From contig CACPKA010000005.1 of the NCBI GenBank assembly GCA_902634485.1, positions 1 to 64,000 of the forward strand: 64,000 nt of DNA, given 5' to 3'. Source of the stretch: an uncultured Pelagibacteraceae bacterium. Lineage in GTDB: Bacteria > Pseudomonadota > Alphaproteobacteria > Pelagibacterales > Pelagibacteraceae. The position numbers were made by a program, and so were the translations under genes. Within the stretch, counting starts at the first letter, position 1. Each line of letters begins with the position of its first letter. Below are positions 42,035 to 52,843 of the stretch, piece after piece. The notes under the pieces were generated by a model. The model was not told the DNA's origin. It saw nothing but the letters and a program-made list of their open reading frames with translations, and did not search any database.

Positions 42035-44131
42035 TTGTTTAATAATACTGAAAACATGCACCCAAAATTTGAAGAGGCCATAAACTTTCATAAAAAAGGC
42101 GATTTATTAAATGCAAACAACCTATTGTTAAAAATTTTAAAAGAAAATCCTAAAGATATAGATGTATTGCACCTACTTGGAATAATTGCTTACCAAAGTA
42201 GAAATTATGAAAAATCAATAAATTTTTTCAATGATGCAATAAAGATAAATAATCAGAATCCAGAAATTTATAAAAACTTATCCATAGTTTTCCAAAGAAT
42301 TGGTAAATTTAAGGATGCACTAAAATGTTGTGATGAAGCAATAAATATAAAAAATGATTATGTAGAAGCGTATAATCATAAAGGGCACATATTAACTCAA
42401 ACAAATAATTATGATTTAGCTATTAAAAATTGGAAAAAAGCCCTGGAGATCAATCCTCAATACTTTGAAGTATTTAATAATTTAGGTAATGTTTATAGCA
42501 AACTAAATAAATTGGATCTTGCCATTGATTTTTTTAATAAGGCAATAGAAATAAAAATAAATTTTCCAGATGCATATCTTAATAGAGCTTTCGTACTAAA
42601 AGAATTAAAAAAATATGATCTTGCATTAAAAGATTGTGATAAAGCTATTAATTTAAAACCTGATTTTGCTGAAGCTTACAATAATAAAGCAATAATTTTA
42701 AGGGAAATAAAAAAAATTGATTTAGCTTATGAAAATTATAAAAAAGCTTTTGAAATAAATCCAAAATTAGATTTTTTATTTGGCTCACTTATTTATTCAA
42801 AAATAAATCTTGGAATTTGGAAAAACTTTGACCAAAATTTAAAAGATTTAAAAGAAAAGATTAATGATGGAAATATAGCTGTTCATCCATTTTCTTCATT
42901 ACTTTTATTTGACTCACCCTCATTACATAAAATTTTAGCTGAAAAATACTTAAAATTAAAATACCAAGATTCAAAAGAAAAAAAAAATAAATTAGATATA
43001 AATAATGCAAATTTAAATAAAAAAATACGTATTGGATATTATTCAGCTGATTTCTGCAATCATCCAGTATCAAACTTAATAGCAAACTTATTTGAGAATC
43101 ATGATAAATCTAAATTTGAAATAATTGGATTTTACTTCGGAATAGTAGCTAAAGATGAGATGTTAAATAGAATTACAAATGCTTTTGATAAATTTTATGA
43201 TGTTGGTCAAAAAAATGAAGACGAAATTGCTAACCTTTCCAGAAATTTAAAAATAGATATTGCTGTAGATTTAATGGGTTTTACTGAAAAAAATAGATTT
43301 GGAATATTCACTAAAAATTGTGCACCTATACAAATTAATTATCTTGGTTACCCAGGAACTTCTGGATCAAGTCATATTGATTATATAATAGCAGATAAAG
43401 TTTTAATTCCAAAAGAAAGCCAAAAATTTTATTCTGAAAAAATTATTTATCTTCCAAATACATACCAGGCGAATGATGAAACTAAAAAAATATCTAGTAA
43501 AATTATAAATAAAAATGATTTTTTTTTACCTAATGAAAGTTTTGTATTTTGTTGTTTCAATAAAAATCAAAAAATAAATCCAAGAATTTTTAATTTATGG
43601 TCTAGAATTTTAAATAAAATCGAAAATAGTATTTTATGGCTGCTTGATGAGAATTTTATTTTTAAGCAAAATATAAGAATAGAAGCAGAAAAAAGAAATA
43701 TTGATCCAGATAGAATAATATTTGCAAAAAAAATTCCTTTAGATGAACATTTGGCTAGACATAAATTGGCTGATTTATTCCTGGATACAATTCCTTATGG
43801 CGCTCATACAACTAGTAGTGACGCATTAAGGTCTGGTTTACCATTAATTACATTGATGGGAAATAGCTTTGCTAGTAGAGTTTCTGCAAGTCTTCTCCAT
43901 GCTGTAGGTTTAAAAGAATTAATTACCACTACAGAAATTGATTATGAAAATTTGGCAGTCGAACTAGCTTTGAACCCTTTAAAACTTTCTGAAATAAAAA
44001 AAAAATTAGAAAATAATATTAAAAACAAGTCACTTTTCAATACAAAGCTTTTTAGTAAAAATCTTGAATTAGCTTATGAAAAGATCTATCAAAGGAATAT
44101 AAAAAATTTACCTGCTAAAAATATAGAATAA
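42035..44131 (+). CDS. TPR-repeat protein with C-terminal GT41 (O-GlcNAc transferase/SPINDLY-like) glycosyltransferase domain (TTG start at 42035 or ATG at 42056)
   Basis: About seven TPR units, then GYYSADFCNHPVSNLI, PIQINYLGYPGTSGSSHIDYIIAD, NKNQKINPRIFNLWSRILNKIENSILWLLDE, LFLDTIPYGAHTTSSDALRSGLPLITLMGNSFASRVSASLL. Confidence 0.92.
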   Translation: MFNNTENMHPKFEEAINFHKKGDLLNANNLLLKILKENPKDIDVLHLLGIIAYQSRNYEKSINFFNDAIKINNQNPEIYKNLSIVFQRIGKFKDALKCCDEAINIKNDYVEAYNHKGHILTQTNNYDLAIKNWKKALEINPQYFEVFNNLGNVYSKLNKLDLAIDFFNKAIEIKINFPDAYLNRAFVLKELKKYDLALKDCDKAINLKPDFAEAYNNKAIILREIKKIDLAYENYKKAFEINPKLDFLFGSLIYSKINLGIWKNFDQNLKDLKEKINDGNIAVHPFSSLLLFDSPSLHKILAEKYLKLKYQDSKEKKNKLDINNANLNKKIRIGYYSADFCNHPVSNLIANLFENHDKSKFEIIGFYFGIVAKDEMLNRITNAFDKFYDVGQKNEDEIANLSRNLKIDIAVDLMGFTEKNRFGIFTKNCAPIQINYLGYPGTSGSSHIDYIIADKVLIPKESQKFYSEKIIYLPNTYQANDETKKISSKIINKNDFFLPNESFVFCCFNKNQKINPRIFNLWSRILNKIENSILWLLDENFIFKQNIRIEAEKRNIDPDRIIFAKKIPLDEHLARHKLADLFLDTIPYGAHTTSSDALRSGLPLITLMGNSFASRVSASLLHAVGLKELITTTEIDYENLAVELALNPLKLSEIKKKLENNIKNKSLFNTKLFSKNLELAYEKIYQRNIKNLPAKNIE
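42062..42774 (+). repeat. Tandem TPR (34-aa, about 102-bp) coding repeats inside the GT41 protein
   Basis: Recurrent pattern ...YDLAIKNWKKALEINPQYFEVFNNLGNVYSKLNKLDLAIDFFNKAIEIK... Confidence 0.8.
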
Positions 44132-44134
44132 AAT

Positions 44135-46522
44135 TTATTGAATAATAGCTTGCGATTTATCTTCAGATTTAGATCCTGTTACATTATCTATTTCTGTCCA
44201 TTGCACCTTTTTAAATTCTTTTGTTAAAGCAATTTTTAGAACTTCATCAACTATTTCCACTGGAGTTATTTTTATATCCTCTTTAACTTTTTGAGGTATA
44301 TCAATTAAATCTTTTTCATTATCTTTAGGAATTAGAACTTGTTTTATTCCTGCTCTATGTGCTGCTAATAATTTTTCTTTTAGACCGCCTATTGGTAAAA
44401 CTTGGCCTGTTACTGTAACTTCGCCAGTCATAGCAATTTCTTTATTAACAGGAATTTTTGTAATTGATGAAACTATAGATGTTACCATAGCTATACCGGC
44501 CGATGGGCCGTCTTTTGGTGTAGCTCCTTCCGGAACATGTATATGAAAGTCTGTCTTTTCAAAAATAGGTGGAATGATACCGTATTCTAAGCTTTTAGAT
44601 CTAACATAAGATTTAGCTGCTTTTACTGACTCTTGCATAACGTCGCCAAGTTTACCTGTTATCTGCATTTTCCCTTTTCCAGGCATAATTACAGTTTCAA
44701 TTTTTAATATTTCGCCACCATATTCTGTCCATGCTAAACCAGTAACTATTCCGACTTTGTTTTCACTCTCAAGTTCACCAAATTTATATTTTTTTACACC
44801 AAGGAACTTGGAAAGATTCTTTTCATTTACGCTAACTGTTGTTTCTTCTTTAGCAACAATTTTTTTAACAACTTTTCTTGCTATTTTAGATATTTCTCTT
44901 TCTAAATTTCTAACTCCAGATTCTTTTGTATAGTTTCTTATTACTTCTTTAATGGTTCCTTCTGACAAGTTAAACTCACCATCTTTTACTCCATTATCTT
45001 TAATTTGTTTTGGTAATAAATATTTATTAGCAATATTAATTTTTTCATCTTCTGTATATCCGGGAATTCTAATTACTTCCATTCTATCCAACAAAGGTGG
45101 AAGAATATTTAATGTGTTTGCTGTTGTTACAAATAATACATCAGATAAATCATAATCAACTTCCAAATAATGGTCGTTAAATGTTGTATTTTGCTCAGGG
45201 TCCAACGCTTCTAATAAAGCAGATGATGGGTCACCTCTGTAGTCATTTCCAACTTTATCTATTTCATCAAGTAAAAAAAGTGGGTTTCGTGTTCCTGCTT
45301 TCTTCATCATTTGAATAATTTTACCAGGTAGTGATCCTATATAAGTACGTCTATGACCTCTTATTTCAGCTTCATCTCTCACACCACCTAAAGACATTCT
45401 TACAAATTGTCTATTTGTTGCTCTTGCAATTGATTTTCCTAAAGATGTTTTTCCTACGCCAGGAGGGCCTACTAGACATAAAATTGGCCCTTTCAATTTT
45501 TGCATTCTTTTTTGAACAGCTAAAAATTCAACAATTCTTTCTTTAACTTTTTCTAATCCAAAGTGATCTTCGTCTAAAATTTTTGTTGCTTTATTAAGAT
45601 CAATATTTACATCATCTTTTTTATGCCAAGGTATATCAATCATCCAGTCTAAATAATTTCTAACAACAGTGGCTTCTGCAGACATTGGACTCATATTTTT
45701 TAATTTTTTTAATTCTGCCATACATTTTTTCTGGACCTCTTTAGGCATCTTTGCTTTTAAAATAGATTTATTCAAATTTGATGTTTCATCTTTACCATCT
45801 TCAATTTCACCAAGTTCTTTTTGAATCGCTTTTAACTGTTCATTTAAATAATATTCTCTTTGAGTTTTTTCCATTTGAGTTTTAACTCTTCCTCTAATTC
45901 TTTTTTCAACACCTATAATGCTAGCTTCGTTTTCCATTATTTTAATCACATCGTTTAATCTTTTTTTTACATCGAGAGTTTCAAATAATTGCTGTTTTTC
46001 AGTAATTGTTGTATTTAGATGCGAAGCAATATTGTCAGCAGTTTTAGAAGGGTCTTTTAATTGTTTTATATTATTTATAGTTTCAGAGGATATTTTTTTA
46101 TTTATTGACGAAAGTTTCTCTAGTCTTTTAATTGCAGTTAAAGATAAAGGTTGCAGATCCTCATTTTTTAATATTTGATCATTTAAGTGCTCATAACTAC
46201 AACTAATGAAGTTTTCTTCGTCTTTGAAGTCAACTATTTTTACTCTTTTCACACCTTCTACAAGAACCTTTACAGTTCCATCAGGTAATTTTAATAATTG
46301 CAAAATGTTACTTTCACATCCATAAGTAAAAACATCATTTTTTTTAGGGTCATCAACTTCAGAATTTTTTTGAGTAACTAAAATAATTTTTTTATCTTTT
46401 TTCATTACTTCATTAAGAGCATTTATAGATTTATCTCTTCCAACAAATAATGGAATGACCATACTTGGGAAAACTACTATGTCTCTTAAAGGTAGTAATG
46501 GAAGACTTATTTTTGTATTCAT
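44135..46522 (-). CDS. lon: ATP-dependent protease Lon
   Basis: LPLLPLRDIVVFPSMVIPLFVGR, GPPGVGKTSLGKSIARAT, PKDGPSAGIAMVTSIVS catalytic Ser, VTGQVLPIGGLKEKLLAA. Confidence 0.98.
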   Translation of the reverse strand: MNTKISLPLLPLRDIVVFPSMVIPLFVGRDKSINALNEVMKKDKKIILVTQKNSEVDDPKKNDVFTYGCESNILQLLKLPDGTVKVLVEGVKRVKIVDFKDEENFISCSYEHLNDQILKNEDLQPLSLTAIKRLEKLSSINKKISSETINNIKQLKDPSKTADNIASHLNTTITEKQQLFETLDVKKRLNDVIKIMENEASIIGVEKRIRGRVKTQMEKTQREYYLNEQLKAIQKELGEIEDGKDETSNLNKSILKAKMPKEVQKKCMAELKKLKNMSPMSAEATVVRNYLDWMIDIPWHKKDDVNIDLNKATKILDEDHFGLEKVKERIVEFLAVQKRMQKLKGPILCLVGPPGVGKTSLGKSIARATNRQFVRMSLGGVRDEAEIRGHRRTYIGSLPGKIIQMMKKAGTRNPLFLLDEIDKVGNDYRGDPSSALLEALDPEQNTTFNDHYLEVDYDLSDVLFVTTANTLNILPPLLDRMEVIRIPGYTEDEKINIANKYLLPKQIKDNGVKDGEFNLSEGTIKEVIRNYTKESGVRNLEREISKIARKVVKKIVAKEETTVSVNEKNLSKFLGVKKYKFGELESENKVGIVTGLAWTEYGGEILKIETVIMPGKGKMQITGKLGDVMQESVKAAKSYVRSKSLEYGIIPPIFEKTDFHIHVPEGATPKDGPSAGIAMVTSIVSSITKIPVNKEIAMTGEVTVTGQVLPIGGLKEKLLAAHRAGIKQVLIPKDNEKDLIDIPQKVKEDIKITPVEIVDEVLKIALTKEFKKVQWTEIDNVTGSKSEDKSQAIIQ

Positions 46523-46585
46523 AGTATAAATATGGATATTAAAATAAATATTGCAATAAGAATTTACTATTTATTAAGGCTATTT

Positions 46586-47851
46586 TTACGCAGCTGACGA
46601 TTTTTCTGATTTAGATTTTTCTGCCTTGGAATGTACTAATATAGGCTGACTTTGGCCTTTAACTGTACTTGCTTCTATAATTGCTTCTTCAACATTATTT
46701 TGACTTGGTAAATCAAACATAGTTTTTAATAATATATTTTCCAAAATAGACCTTAGGCCTCTTGCTCCTGTTTTCTTCTTTATTGCTTTAATTGCTATTT
46801 CCCTAATTGCACCTTCTTTAAATGTAAGCTTGGCACCTTCTAATTTAAATAATTCTTGATACTGTTTTATTAAAGAATTCTTTGGTTCTTTTAAAATTTT
46901 TATTAAAGATTTTTCATTTAAATCTTCTAAAGTTGCAATAATAGGTAATCTTCCTATAAATTCAGGAATTAGACCATATTTAAGTAAATCCTCTGGTTCT
47001 AAACTTTTCATCCATTCACCAGTTTTTTTATCTTCAGTTGATTTTACTTCTGCTCCAAAGCCTATTGATGTTCCTTTATCTCTCTGAGCAATTATTTTTT
47101 CTAAACCAGCAAAAGCACCTCCGCAAATAAATAATATATTAGTTGTATCTACTTGTAAAAATTCTTGCTGAGGATGCTTCCTGCCACCTTGGGGTGGAAC
47201 ACTTGCTACAGTTCCTTCCATAATTTTTAACAATGCCTGCTGAACACCTTCACCAGATACATCTCTAGTTATTGATGGGTTTTCAGATTTTCTACTAATC
47301 TTATCAACTTCATCAATATAAACTATGCCTCTTTGAGCTTTTTCTACGTTATAGTCAGCTGATTGTAATAATTTCAAAATTATATTTTCTACATCTTCTC
47401 CTACATAGCCAGCTTCTGTCAAAGTTGTAGCGTCGGCCATTGTAAAAGGTACATCTAAAATTCTTGCAAGAGTTTGTGCTAGCAAAGTTTTTCCACAACC
47501 CGTTGGTCCAACAAGTAAAATATTTGATTTAGCTAACTCCACTACTTTACTAGTTTTATTTTCATAATTAAGTCTTTTGTAGTGGTTGTGAACTGCTACA
47601 GATAAAACTTTTTTTGCATGATTTTGACCAATGACATAATCGTCTAACACATTACAAATTTCTTTTGGAGATGGTAATCCGTCTTCATGTTTAACAAAAG
47701 TATCTTTGCTTTCTTCTTTAATAATATCCATGCATAGCTCAACACACTCATCACAGATAAAAACTGTTGGACCTGCAATCAGTTTTCTCACTTCGTGTTG
47801 GCTTTTTCCGCAGAAGGAACAATACAAAATATTTTTATTACTAGTTGTCAT
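46586..47851 (-). CDS. clpX: ATP-dependent Clp protease ATP-binding subunit ClpX
   Basis: Zn finger [62 protein letters not shown]. Confidence 0.98.
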   Translation of the reverse strand: MTTSNKNILYCSFCGKSQHEVRKLIAGPTVFICDECVELCMDIIKEESKDTFVKHEDGLPSPKEICNVLDDYVIGQNHAKKVLSVAVHNHYKRLNYENKTSKVVELAKSNILLVGPTGCGKTLLAQTLARILDVPFTMADATTLTEAGYVGEDVENIILKLLQSADYNVEKAQRGIVYIDEVDKISRKSENPSITRDVSGEGVQQALLKIMEGTVASVPPQGGRKHPQQEFLQVDTTNILFICGGAFAGLEKIIAQRDKGTSIGFGAEVKSTEDKKTGEWMKSLEPEDLLKYGLIPEFIGRLPIIATLEDLNEKSLIKILKEPKNSLIKQYQELFKLEGAKLTFKEGAIREIAIKAIKKKTGARGLRSILENILLKTMFDLPSQNNVEEAIIEASTVKGQSQPILVHSKAEKSKSEKSSAA

Positions 47852-47942
47852 AATTTTTTTTAACGAATCAATATTAATACTTTATTACATGTAGCTCGTT
47901 TCAATCAAGTCTGGGTTGTGGAAAAAAACTATATATTGTGTT

Positions 47943-48554
47943 TTAGACTCTTTTATTAACTACTTTGTCAATTAAACCAAAAGATTTTGCATTTTCAGGT
48001 GACATAAAGTTGTCTCTTTCTAAAGCCAATTTTATTTCATCAACCGATTGTCCTGTATGTTTCGAATAAATTTCATTTAATCTTTTTTTTAAAGACAAAA
48101 CTTCATTAGCATGAATTTCAATGTCGGTTGCCTGACCTTGAAAACCAGCTGATGGTTGGTGTACCATTATTCTTGAATTAGGTAATGAAAATCTTTTTCC
48201 TTTTTCACCTGAAGCTAAAAGGAAAGAACCCATTGAGCAAGCTTGACCAATACATAGTGTGGATACATCTGGTTTAATATATTGCATCGTATCATAAATT
48301 CCTAAGCCTGCTGTTACAAGACCTCCAGGACTATTAATATATAAATAAATTTCTTTTTTTGGATTTTCTGACTCTAAAAATAGTAATTGAGCTGTGACGA
48401 GAGAAGCAATAGCATCATTAATTGGCCCAACTAAAAAAACTATTCTTTCTTTTAGTAGTCTAGAATAAATATCATAAGCTCTTTCACCACGGTTTGACTG
48501 CTCAACGACCATTGGAATTAGATTATTCATGTGTTCTGATATTTTTGATGTCAT
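47943..48554 (-). CDS. clpP: ATP-dependent Clp protease proteolytic subunit
   Basis: [81 protein letters not shown]. Confidence 0.98.
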   Translation of the reverse strand: MTSKISEHMNNLIPMVVEQSNRGERAYDIYSRLLKERIVFLVGPINDAIASLVTAQLLFLESENPKKEIYLYINSPGGLVTAGLGIYDTMQYIKPDVSTLCIGQACSMGSFLLASGEKGKRFSLPNSRIMVHQPSAGFQGQATDIEIHANEVLSLKKRLNEIYSKHTGQSVDEIKLALERDNFMSPENAKSFGLIDKVVNKRV

Positions 48555-48587
48555 AAGTTGATTCTCTTGACTTTATACAACTTGTGA

Positions 48588-49997
48588 TTACTTTTTGCTA
48601 ACTTTTTTTGTTTTAATTCGTTTTTTATTTGTAGTCTTTATGTTTTTTGATTTAACAGACTTATCAGTAGATGCTATTTTTTCATCTTTTTTGACTTCAT
48701 GAGAATGATCGTGAGCTGCTTTTAAAATTTTTTCAGCCTCTTGTTTTGAGACTTCTTTTTTAGTAATTTTAGCTTTACTCTTAATTAAATCTATAATTTT
48801 GTCCTCATAAATGGTTCCTCGTAAGCTCTCACTCGCCGACGGGTTTTTTTCATAATAATCCATAACTATTTTTTCTTGTCCAGGCATCATCTTTAATTGT
48901 TTTTGTATTTCTGCTTGAATTTCATTTTCATGAACATGTACATTGTTTTTTTCTCCAAAAGCGTTTAATACCAAACCTACTTTTATTCTTTTTTTTGCCT
49001 TCAATTCTAAATCTTTTTTATTTTTTTTAATTTGCTCTTCATTCATACCTTGAGAAAGAATGTTAACTTCTTGTTCTATTAAGTTTTCAGGAATTTCTTG
49101 TACTTTAAAAGTTTCTAGCTGCTTTAATATTTGATTCTTTGAAAATAATTCTAGAGAATTTTTATACTCATCATTCATTTGTTTTGAAATTAAAATTTTT
49201 AAATCATTTAAGTCTTTTGCTCCTAAATTTTTTGCAAAATTATCATCTATTTTTACATCTTCAGATTTTTTAACCTCTAAAATTTTACATTCAAATTTTG
49301 CTTTTTTATTAGAAAACTCTTTTTGAGGGTAATTTTCTGGCAAAAATACTTCAAAAGTTTTAACATCATTTTTTTTAACACCAATTAATTCTTTATCAAA
49401 TCCTTTAATAAAAAGATCTTTGCCAAGTACAATTTGAGTATTTTTTCCTTCTCCACCAGTAAAACTTTTTCCATTTATTGTGGCCGTGTAATCAAAAACA
49501 ACTAAATCTTCTACAACTGATTTATCATTATCTTTTTTAGTAACAAAGTTTTTTTGACTTTTTGCAATTTCTTTTATTCTGGACTCTGTTTCTTTTTGAT
49601 CTATTTTAACATTGTATTGATCTAATTTTATACTTTCAATAGACTTAAGATCAATTTCTGGAAACTCTGTAACAGAAATTACATATTCTAAATCTTTATC
49701 TTCACCATGTGATTTTAGGTCAATTTTAGGTTGGCCTACAGGTTTTATTTTATTTTCTTGAATAGCTTTTGTTGTAGTTTCTTTTAAAACTTTATCTAAT
49801 ACTTCTCCATAAATAGATTTACCAAACTGTCTTTTAAGTAATTCTTTAGGTGCTTTGCCAGGTCTAAAACCCTTTAAGACAATTTGCTTTTGTACTTCCT
49901 CATATTTTTCATTCATATGAGTCTCTATAGTTTTTTTATCTACAAAAACTTTTATATCTTTATTTAAACCTTTTTTATTTTCTATTGTTACTTTCAT
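48588..49997 (-). CDS. tig: Trigger factor (ORF track extends to 50045, into tRNA-Leu; start at 49997 MKVTIENKKG)
   Basis: KGFRPGKAPKELLKRQFGKSIYGEVLDKVL, FKBP-like domain, C-terminal domain; upstream of clpP-clpX-lon. Confidence 0.96.
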   Translation of the reverse strand: MKVTIENKKGLNKDIKVFVDKKTIETHMNEKYEEVQKQIVLKGFRPGKAPKELLKRQFGKSIYGEVLDKVLKETTTKAIQENKIKPVGQPKIDLKSHGEDKDLEYVISVTEFPEIDLKSIESIKLDQYNVKIDQKETESRIKEIAKSQKNFVTKKDNDKSVVEDLVVFDYTATINGKSFTGGEGKNTQIVLGKDLFIKGFDKELIGVKKNDVKTFEVFLPENYPQKEFSNKKAKFECKILEVKKSEDVKIDDNFAKNLGAKDLNDLKILISKQMNDEYKNSLELFSKNQILKQLETFKVQEIPENLIEQEVNILSQGMNEEQIKKNKKDLELKAKKRIKVGLVLNAFGEKNNVHVHENEIQAEIQKQLKMMPGQEKIVMDYYEKNPSASESLRGTIYEDKIIDLIKSKAKITKKEVSKQEAEKILKAAHDHSHEVKKDEKIASTDKSVKSKNIKTTNKKRIKTKKVSKK

Positions 49998-50006
49998 AAT
50001 AATAAA

Positions 50007-50091
50007 TGGTAGGCGAGAAAGGACTCGAACCTTCACAGCTTGCACTATTGGTTCCTAAGACCAACGCGTCTACCAATTCCGCCACTCGCCC
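50007..50091 (-). tRNA. tRNA-Leu (TAG)
   Basis: Revcomp GGGCGAGTGGCGGAATTGGTAGACGCGTTGGTCTTAGGAACCAATAGTGCAAGCTGTGAAGGTTCGAGTCCTTTCTCGCCTACCA; long variable arm, anticodon TAG, encoded CCA. Confidence 0.95.
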
Positions 50092-50191
50092 ACGAATTAA
50101 CAGTTTTATATATTATAGATCGTATTTGTCCAATGAGAATAATTATGAATTTATTGAATAATAAAATATAAATATGTAAAAATTAAAAAAA

Positions 50192-50440
50192 ATGATTATT
50201 TCTCCATGTATAAGTATTTGTAAAACTGATCCATTAACTGGATATTGTTATGGATGTGGAAGAAGTGAAAATGATAAAAAAAAATGGAAAGATGAATCTA
50301 CTTCTGATGAATGGAAAAAACAAAATATTATAGATATTAAAAAAAGACTTAATGGATGGCAATTAGAAAGTTTCAATGAATCTTATGCTCATAAAATAGA
50401 AAATGGAATTTCCCTTTATAAAAAAGGTAATATAAAATGA
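50192..50440 (+). CDS. DUF1289 family small protein
   Basis: ISPCISICKTDPLTGYCYGCGRSENDKKKW cysteine pattern typical of DUF1289. Confidence 0.88.
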   Translation: MIISPCISICKTDPLTGYCYGCGRSENDKKKWKDESTSDEWKKQNIIDIKKRLNGWQLESFNESYAHKIENGISLYKKGNIK

Positions 50441-51123
50441 ATCAGCTCTCAATTAATAATCTAAATAAAAAGATTATTGGTTGCAATAAATGTAAAAGGT
50501 TAGTTACTTTTAGAAAAGCTATATCTAAAAAAAAAAGAAAACAATACTTAAACGAAACTTATTGGGGAAAACCAATAACAGGATTTGGAGATTTAAATGC
50601 AAAAATATTAATTATAGGATTGGCACCAGCGGCTCATGGAGGAAATAGAACCGGTAGAGTTTTTACTGGTGATAGATCTTCTGATTTTTTATATAAATGT
50701 TTGTACTCTGCAAAAATTTCTAATCAACCAAGGTCAGATTATCTTAATGATGGTTTGAAATTAAAAAATGCTTACATTACTACTGCATTAAAATGTGTTC
50801 CTCCAGGAGACAAACCTGAAAAAAAAGAGCTAATAAATTGTTATAACTTTCTTGATCAAGAATTTGATTTATTAAAAAAATGTAAAATTATTGTTGCTTT
50901 AGGGAAAATAGCATTTGATGCTAGTATAAATTTCTATAAAAAAAAATTTGATTTAAAAAATAAATTTATATTTATACATGGAAAAAATTATAAACTTCCT
51001 GATGGAAAAATTATTTTTGGTTGTTATCACCCCAGTCCAAGAAATGTAAACACTGGCAGAATTAACTTAAAAAAAATGACTAGTTTTTTTATAAAAACTA
51101 AAAAATATATAAAAAATAATTGA
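50437..51123 (+). CDS. Uracil-DNA glycosylase, family 4/5 (UDGb-like)
   Basis: CNKCKRLV, ILIIGLAPAAHGGNRTGRVFTGDRSSDFL, YITTALKCVPPGDKPEKKELINC, GCYHPSPRNVNTGRI. Confidence 0.9.
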   Translation: MNQLSINNLNKKIIGCNKCKRLVTFRKAISKKKRKQYLNETYWGKPITGFGDLNAKILIIGLAPAAHGGNRTGRVFTGDRSSDFLYKCLYSAKISNQPRSDYLNDGLKLKNAYITTALKCVPPGDKPEKKELINCYNFLDQEFDLLKKCKIIVALGKIAFDASINFYKKKFDLKNKFIFIHGKNYKLPDGKIIFGCYHPSPRNVNTGRINLKKMTSFFIKTKKYIKNN

Positions 51124-51138
51124 TTTATATTTTCAAAA

Positions 51139-51783
51139 TTAATTTGAAGAAAAATATATATTTTGATAATAAGCTACAGCTAATTTTTTAGAGTTATCAG
51201 TATCTGTCATAATCGCAACACCTTCAATTTCATTAACATCTAAATTATGAAGTTTTTTGAAATCATCCTTTACATTAGATTTTACTGTTACCCATTCATT
51301 TGAATTATTTACAGTTGTAGACAAAACATAATCAATTGATTTTTTTGTAAAAGGGCTTCTCCAATAATTACCTTCATCTTCATTGCTAGAATAGACATAG
51401 TTGATAGCTCGATTTGATAATGCTGTTTTTCCTGTTTTTTTAATTACAAAAACTCTTGCGGCATAGTCATGGCCTTTTTTACTTTTTTCATTAATTCCTG
51501 ATAAATTTTTTTCTATTTTCCAAGTAATATTTATAATTGGTGTTTTTAATAAATTAATTTTTTTTTCTATTCCTAGGCCAGAAGCCTGGCCATCAGCTTC
51601 TGCCTTTAAAAAATTTCCTTTTTCATTTGAGCCAAGAGTATATTTAGTTTTTTTTTTAATTTTACGAACTTTTAGAGTTTTCATTTCTTCATTCGTAAAT
51701 TCAAAAACTAATACTTTTTCAGCATATACTGACGTAGAACAAATTAAAGAAATAATAAAAATTAAAATAAAATTTTTTTTCAT
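51139..51783 (-). CDS. DUF3047-like exported protein
   Basis: Signal peptide MKKNFILIFIISLICSTSVYA; PIINITWKIEKNLSG..., YAARVFVI, IEGVAIMTDTDNSKKLAVAYYQNIYF resembles DUF3047. Confidence 0.75.
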   Translation of the reverse strand: MKKNFILIFIISLICSTSVYAEKVLVFEFTNEEMKTLKVRKIKKKTKYTLGSNEKGNFLKAEADGQASGLGIEKKINLLKTPIINITWKIEKNLSGINEKSKKGHDYAARVFVIKKTGKTALSNRAINYVYSSNEDEGNYWRSPFTKKSIDYVLSTTVNNSNEWVTVKSNVKDDFKKLHNLDVNEIEGVAIMTDTDNSKKLAVAYYQNIYFSSN

Positions 51784-51837
51784 AAATTTTTCTATAAACT
51801 AGTAAAATTATTTTTCAAATTAAAAAATTATTAAATT

Positions 51838-52842
51838 TTATGGAATTAAAATAATTTTTGGAGCCGAACACGTACCGTCATGTATTTCTTTAAATGCTTC
51901 AGCTCCTTTACTTAGACTTCTATACTCTATCCATTCAAGATTGCCTAATATTTTAGAAGATAGTAACTTTAAAGTATTACCAAAATCATTATTTGTGTAG
52001 CAGTATGTCCCGATAAAAGTTATTTCCTGTAAAGTTGCTTTTCTAAAATCAAAAATTCCAGATGGTTGTGTAAGACCGATATGAACTATTGTACCTCCAG
52101 GACTTATAGATTTTATAGAATTTTGCCTTGTTATTTCTAATCCAACTGTATCAAAAACTAAATCGAAATTATCTGTGGTAATTTTTTTATCATCTGGTTT
52201 CAGTGTTTCAGTATCTAAGTAGTTACTACAAACCTTCAATCTTTTTTCATTGGGTTCAACTAATGTTATATTTCCACATTTTTTATATTTTTCTAATATC
52301 AATGCACATAATAAACCTATTGCACCGCCACCAATTATTAAAATTTTTGATTTATCAAATGTTTTTATTGAATTTTTTTCGGCAATTTCTACCGCATGAA
52401 GTGCTACAGCTGTTGGTTCGGCTATTGGTGCTTGTTTTATATCTAGACCTGATGGAAGTTCATAAATATTTTTGTCTGGTGTTAGCACTAGCTCTGCAAA
52501 ACAACCTTGTCTTTCAATTGGTCTATTCATTCCTAAAAGTACTCTTTTTGTACAAAGGTGTTCCCTTGCGCTTTCACAATAATCACAGTCACCACATGTA
52601 ATTAGAGGGTTTAAAACTACCTTTTTTCCTTTTTGCGATCCTTTTTCAATAGTTCCACTTACCTCATGGCCAAGTATTAAAGGAGGAATTCTTCTTTCAT
52701 CTTTTCCATGATATGCATGCATGTCTGAACCACAAATGCCTGAAGCTGAAACTTTAATTATGCTCTCTCCATCAACTAAATTCGGATCCTTAAATTCTTT
52801 GTATTCTAATTTTTCTTTGCCTGTATAAACTAATGCCTGCAT
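51838..52842 (-). CDS. Zinc-binding medium-chain alcohol/polyol dehydrogenase
   Basis: ASGICGSDMHAYHGKD, PPLILGHEVSGTIE, NPLITCGDCDYCESAREHLC, LIIGGGAIGLLCALI. Confidence 0.88.
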   Translation of the reverse strand: MQALVYTGKEKLEYKEFKDPNLVDGESIIKVSASGICGSDMHAYHGKDERRIPPLILGHEVSGTIEKGSQKGKKVVLNPLITCGDCDYCESAREHLCTKRVLLGMNRPIERQGCFAELVLTPDKNIYELPSGLDIKQAPIAEPTAVALHAVEIAEKNSIKTFDKSKILIIGGGAIGLLCALILEKYKKCGNITLVEPNEKRLKVCSNYLDTETLKPDDKKITTDNFDLVFDTVGLEITRQNSIKSISPGGTIVHIGLTQPSGIFDFRKATLQEITFIGTYCYTNNDFGNTLKLLSSKILGNLEWIEYRSLSKGAEAFKEIHDGTCSAPKIILIP

Positions 52843-52843
52843 T

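Noticed and set aside
42062-42774. Possible CRISPR-like periodic repeat
   Set aside because: Periodicity is about 102 bp with divergent copies and encodes TPR motifs; no spacer/repeat structure.
49998-50045. N-terminal extension of the trigger factor ORF into tRNA-Leu
   Set aside because: Homologs begin MxVTxE; extension is translated tRNA sequence, so start placed at 49997.
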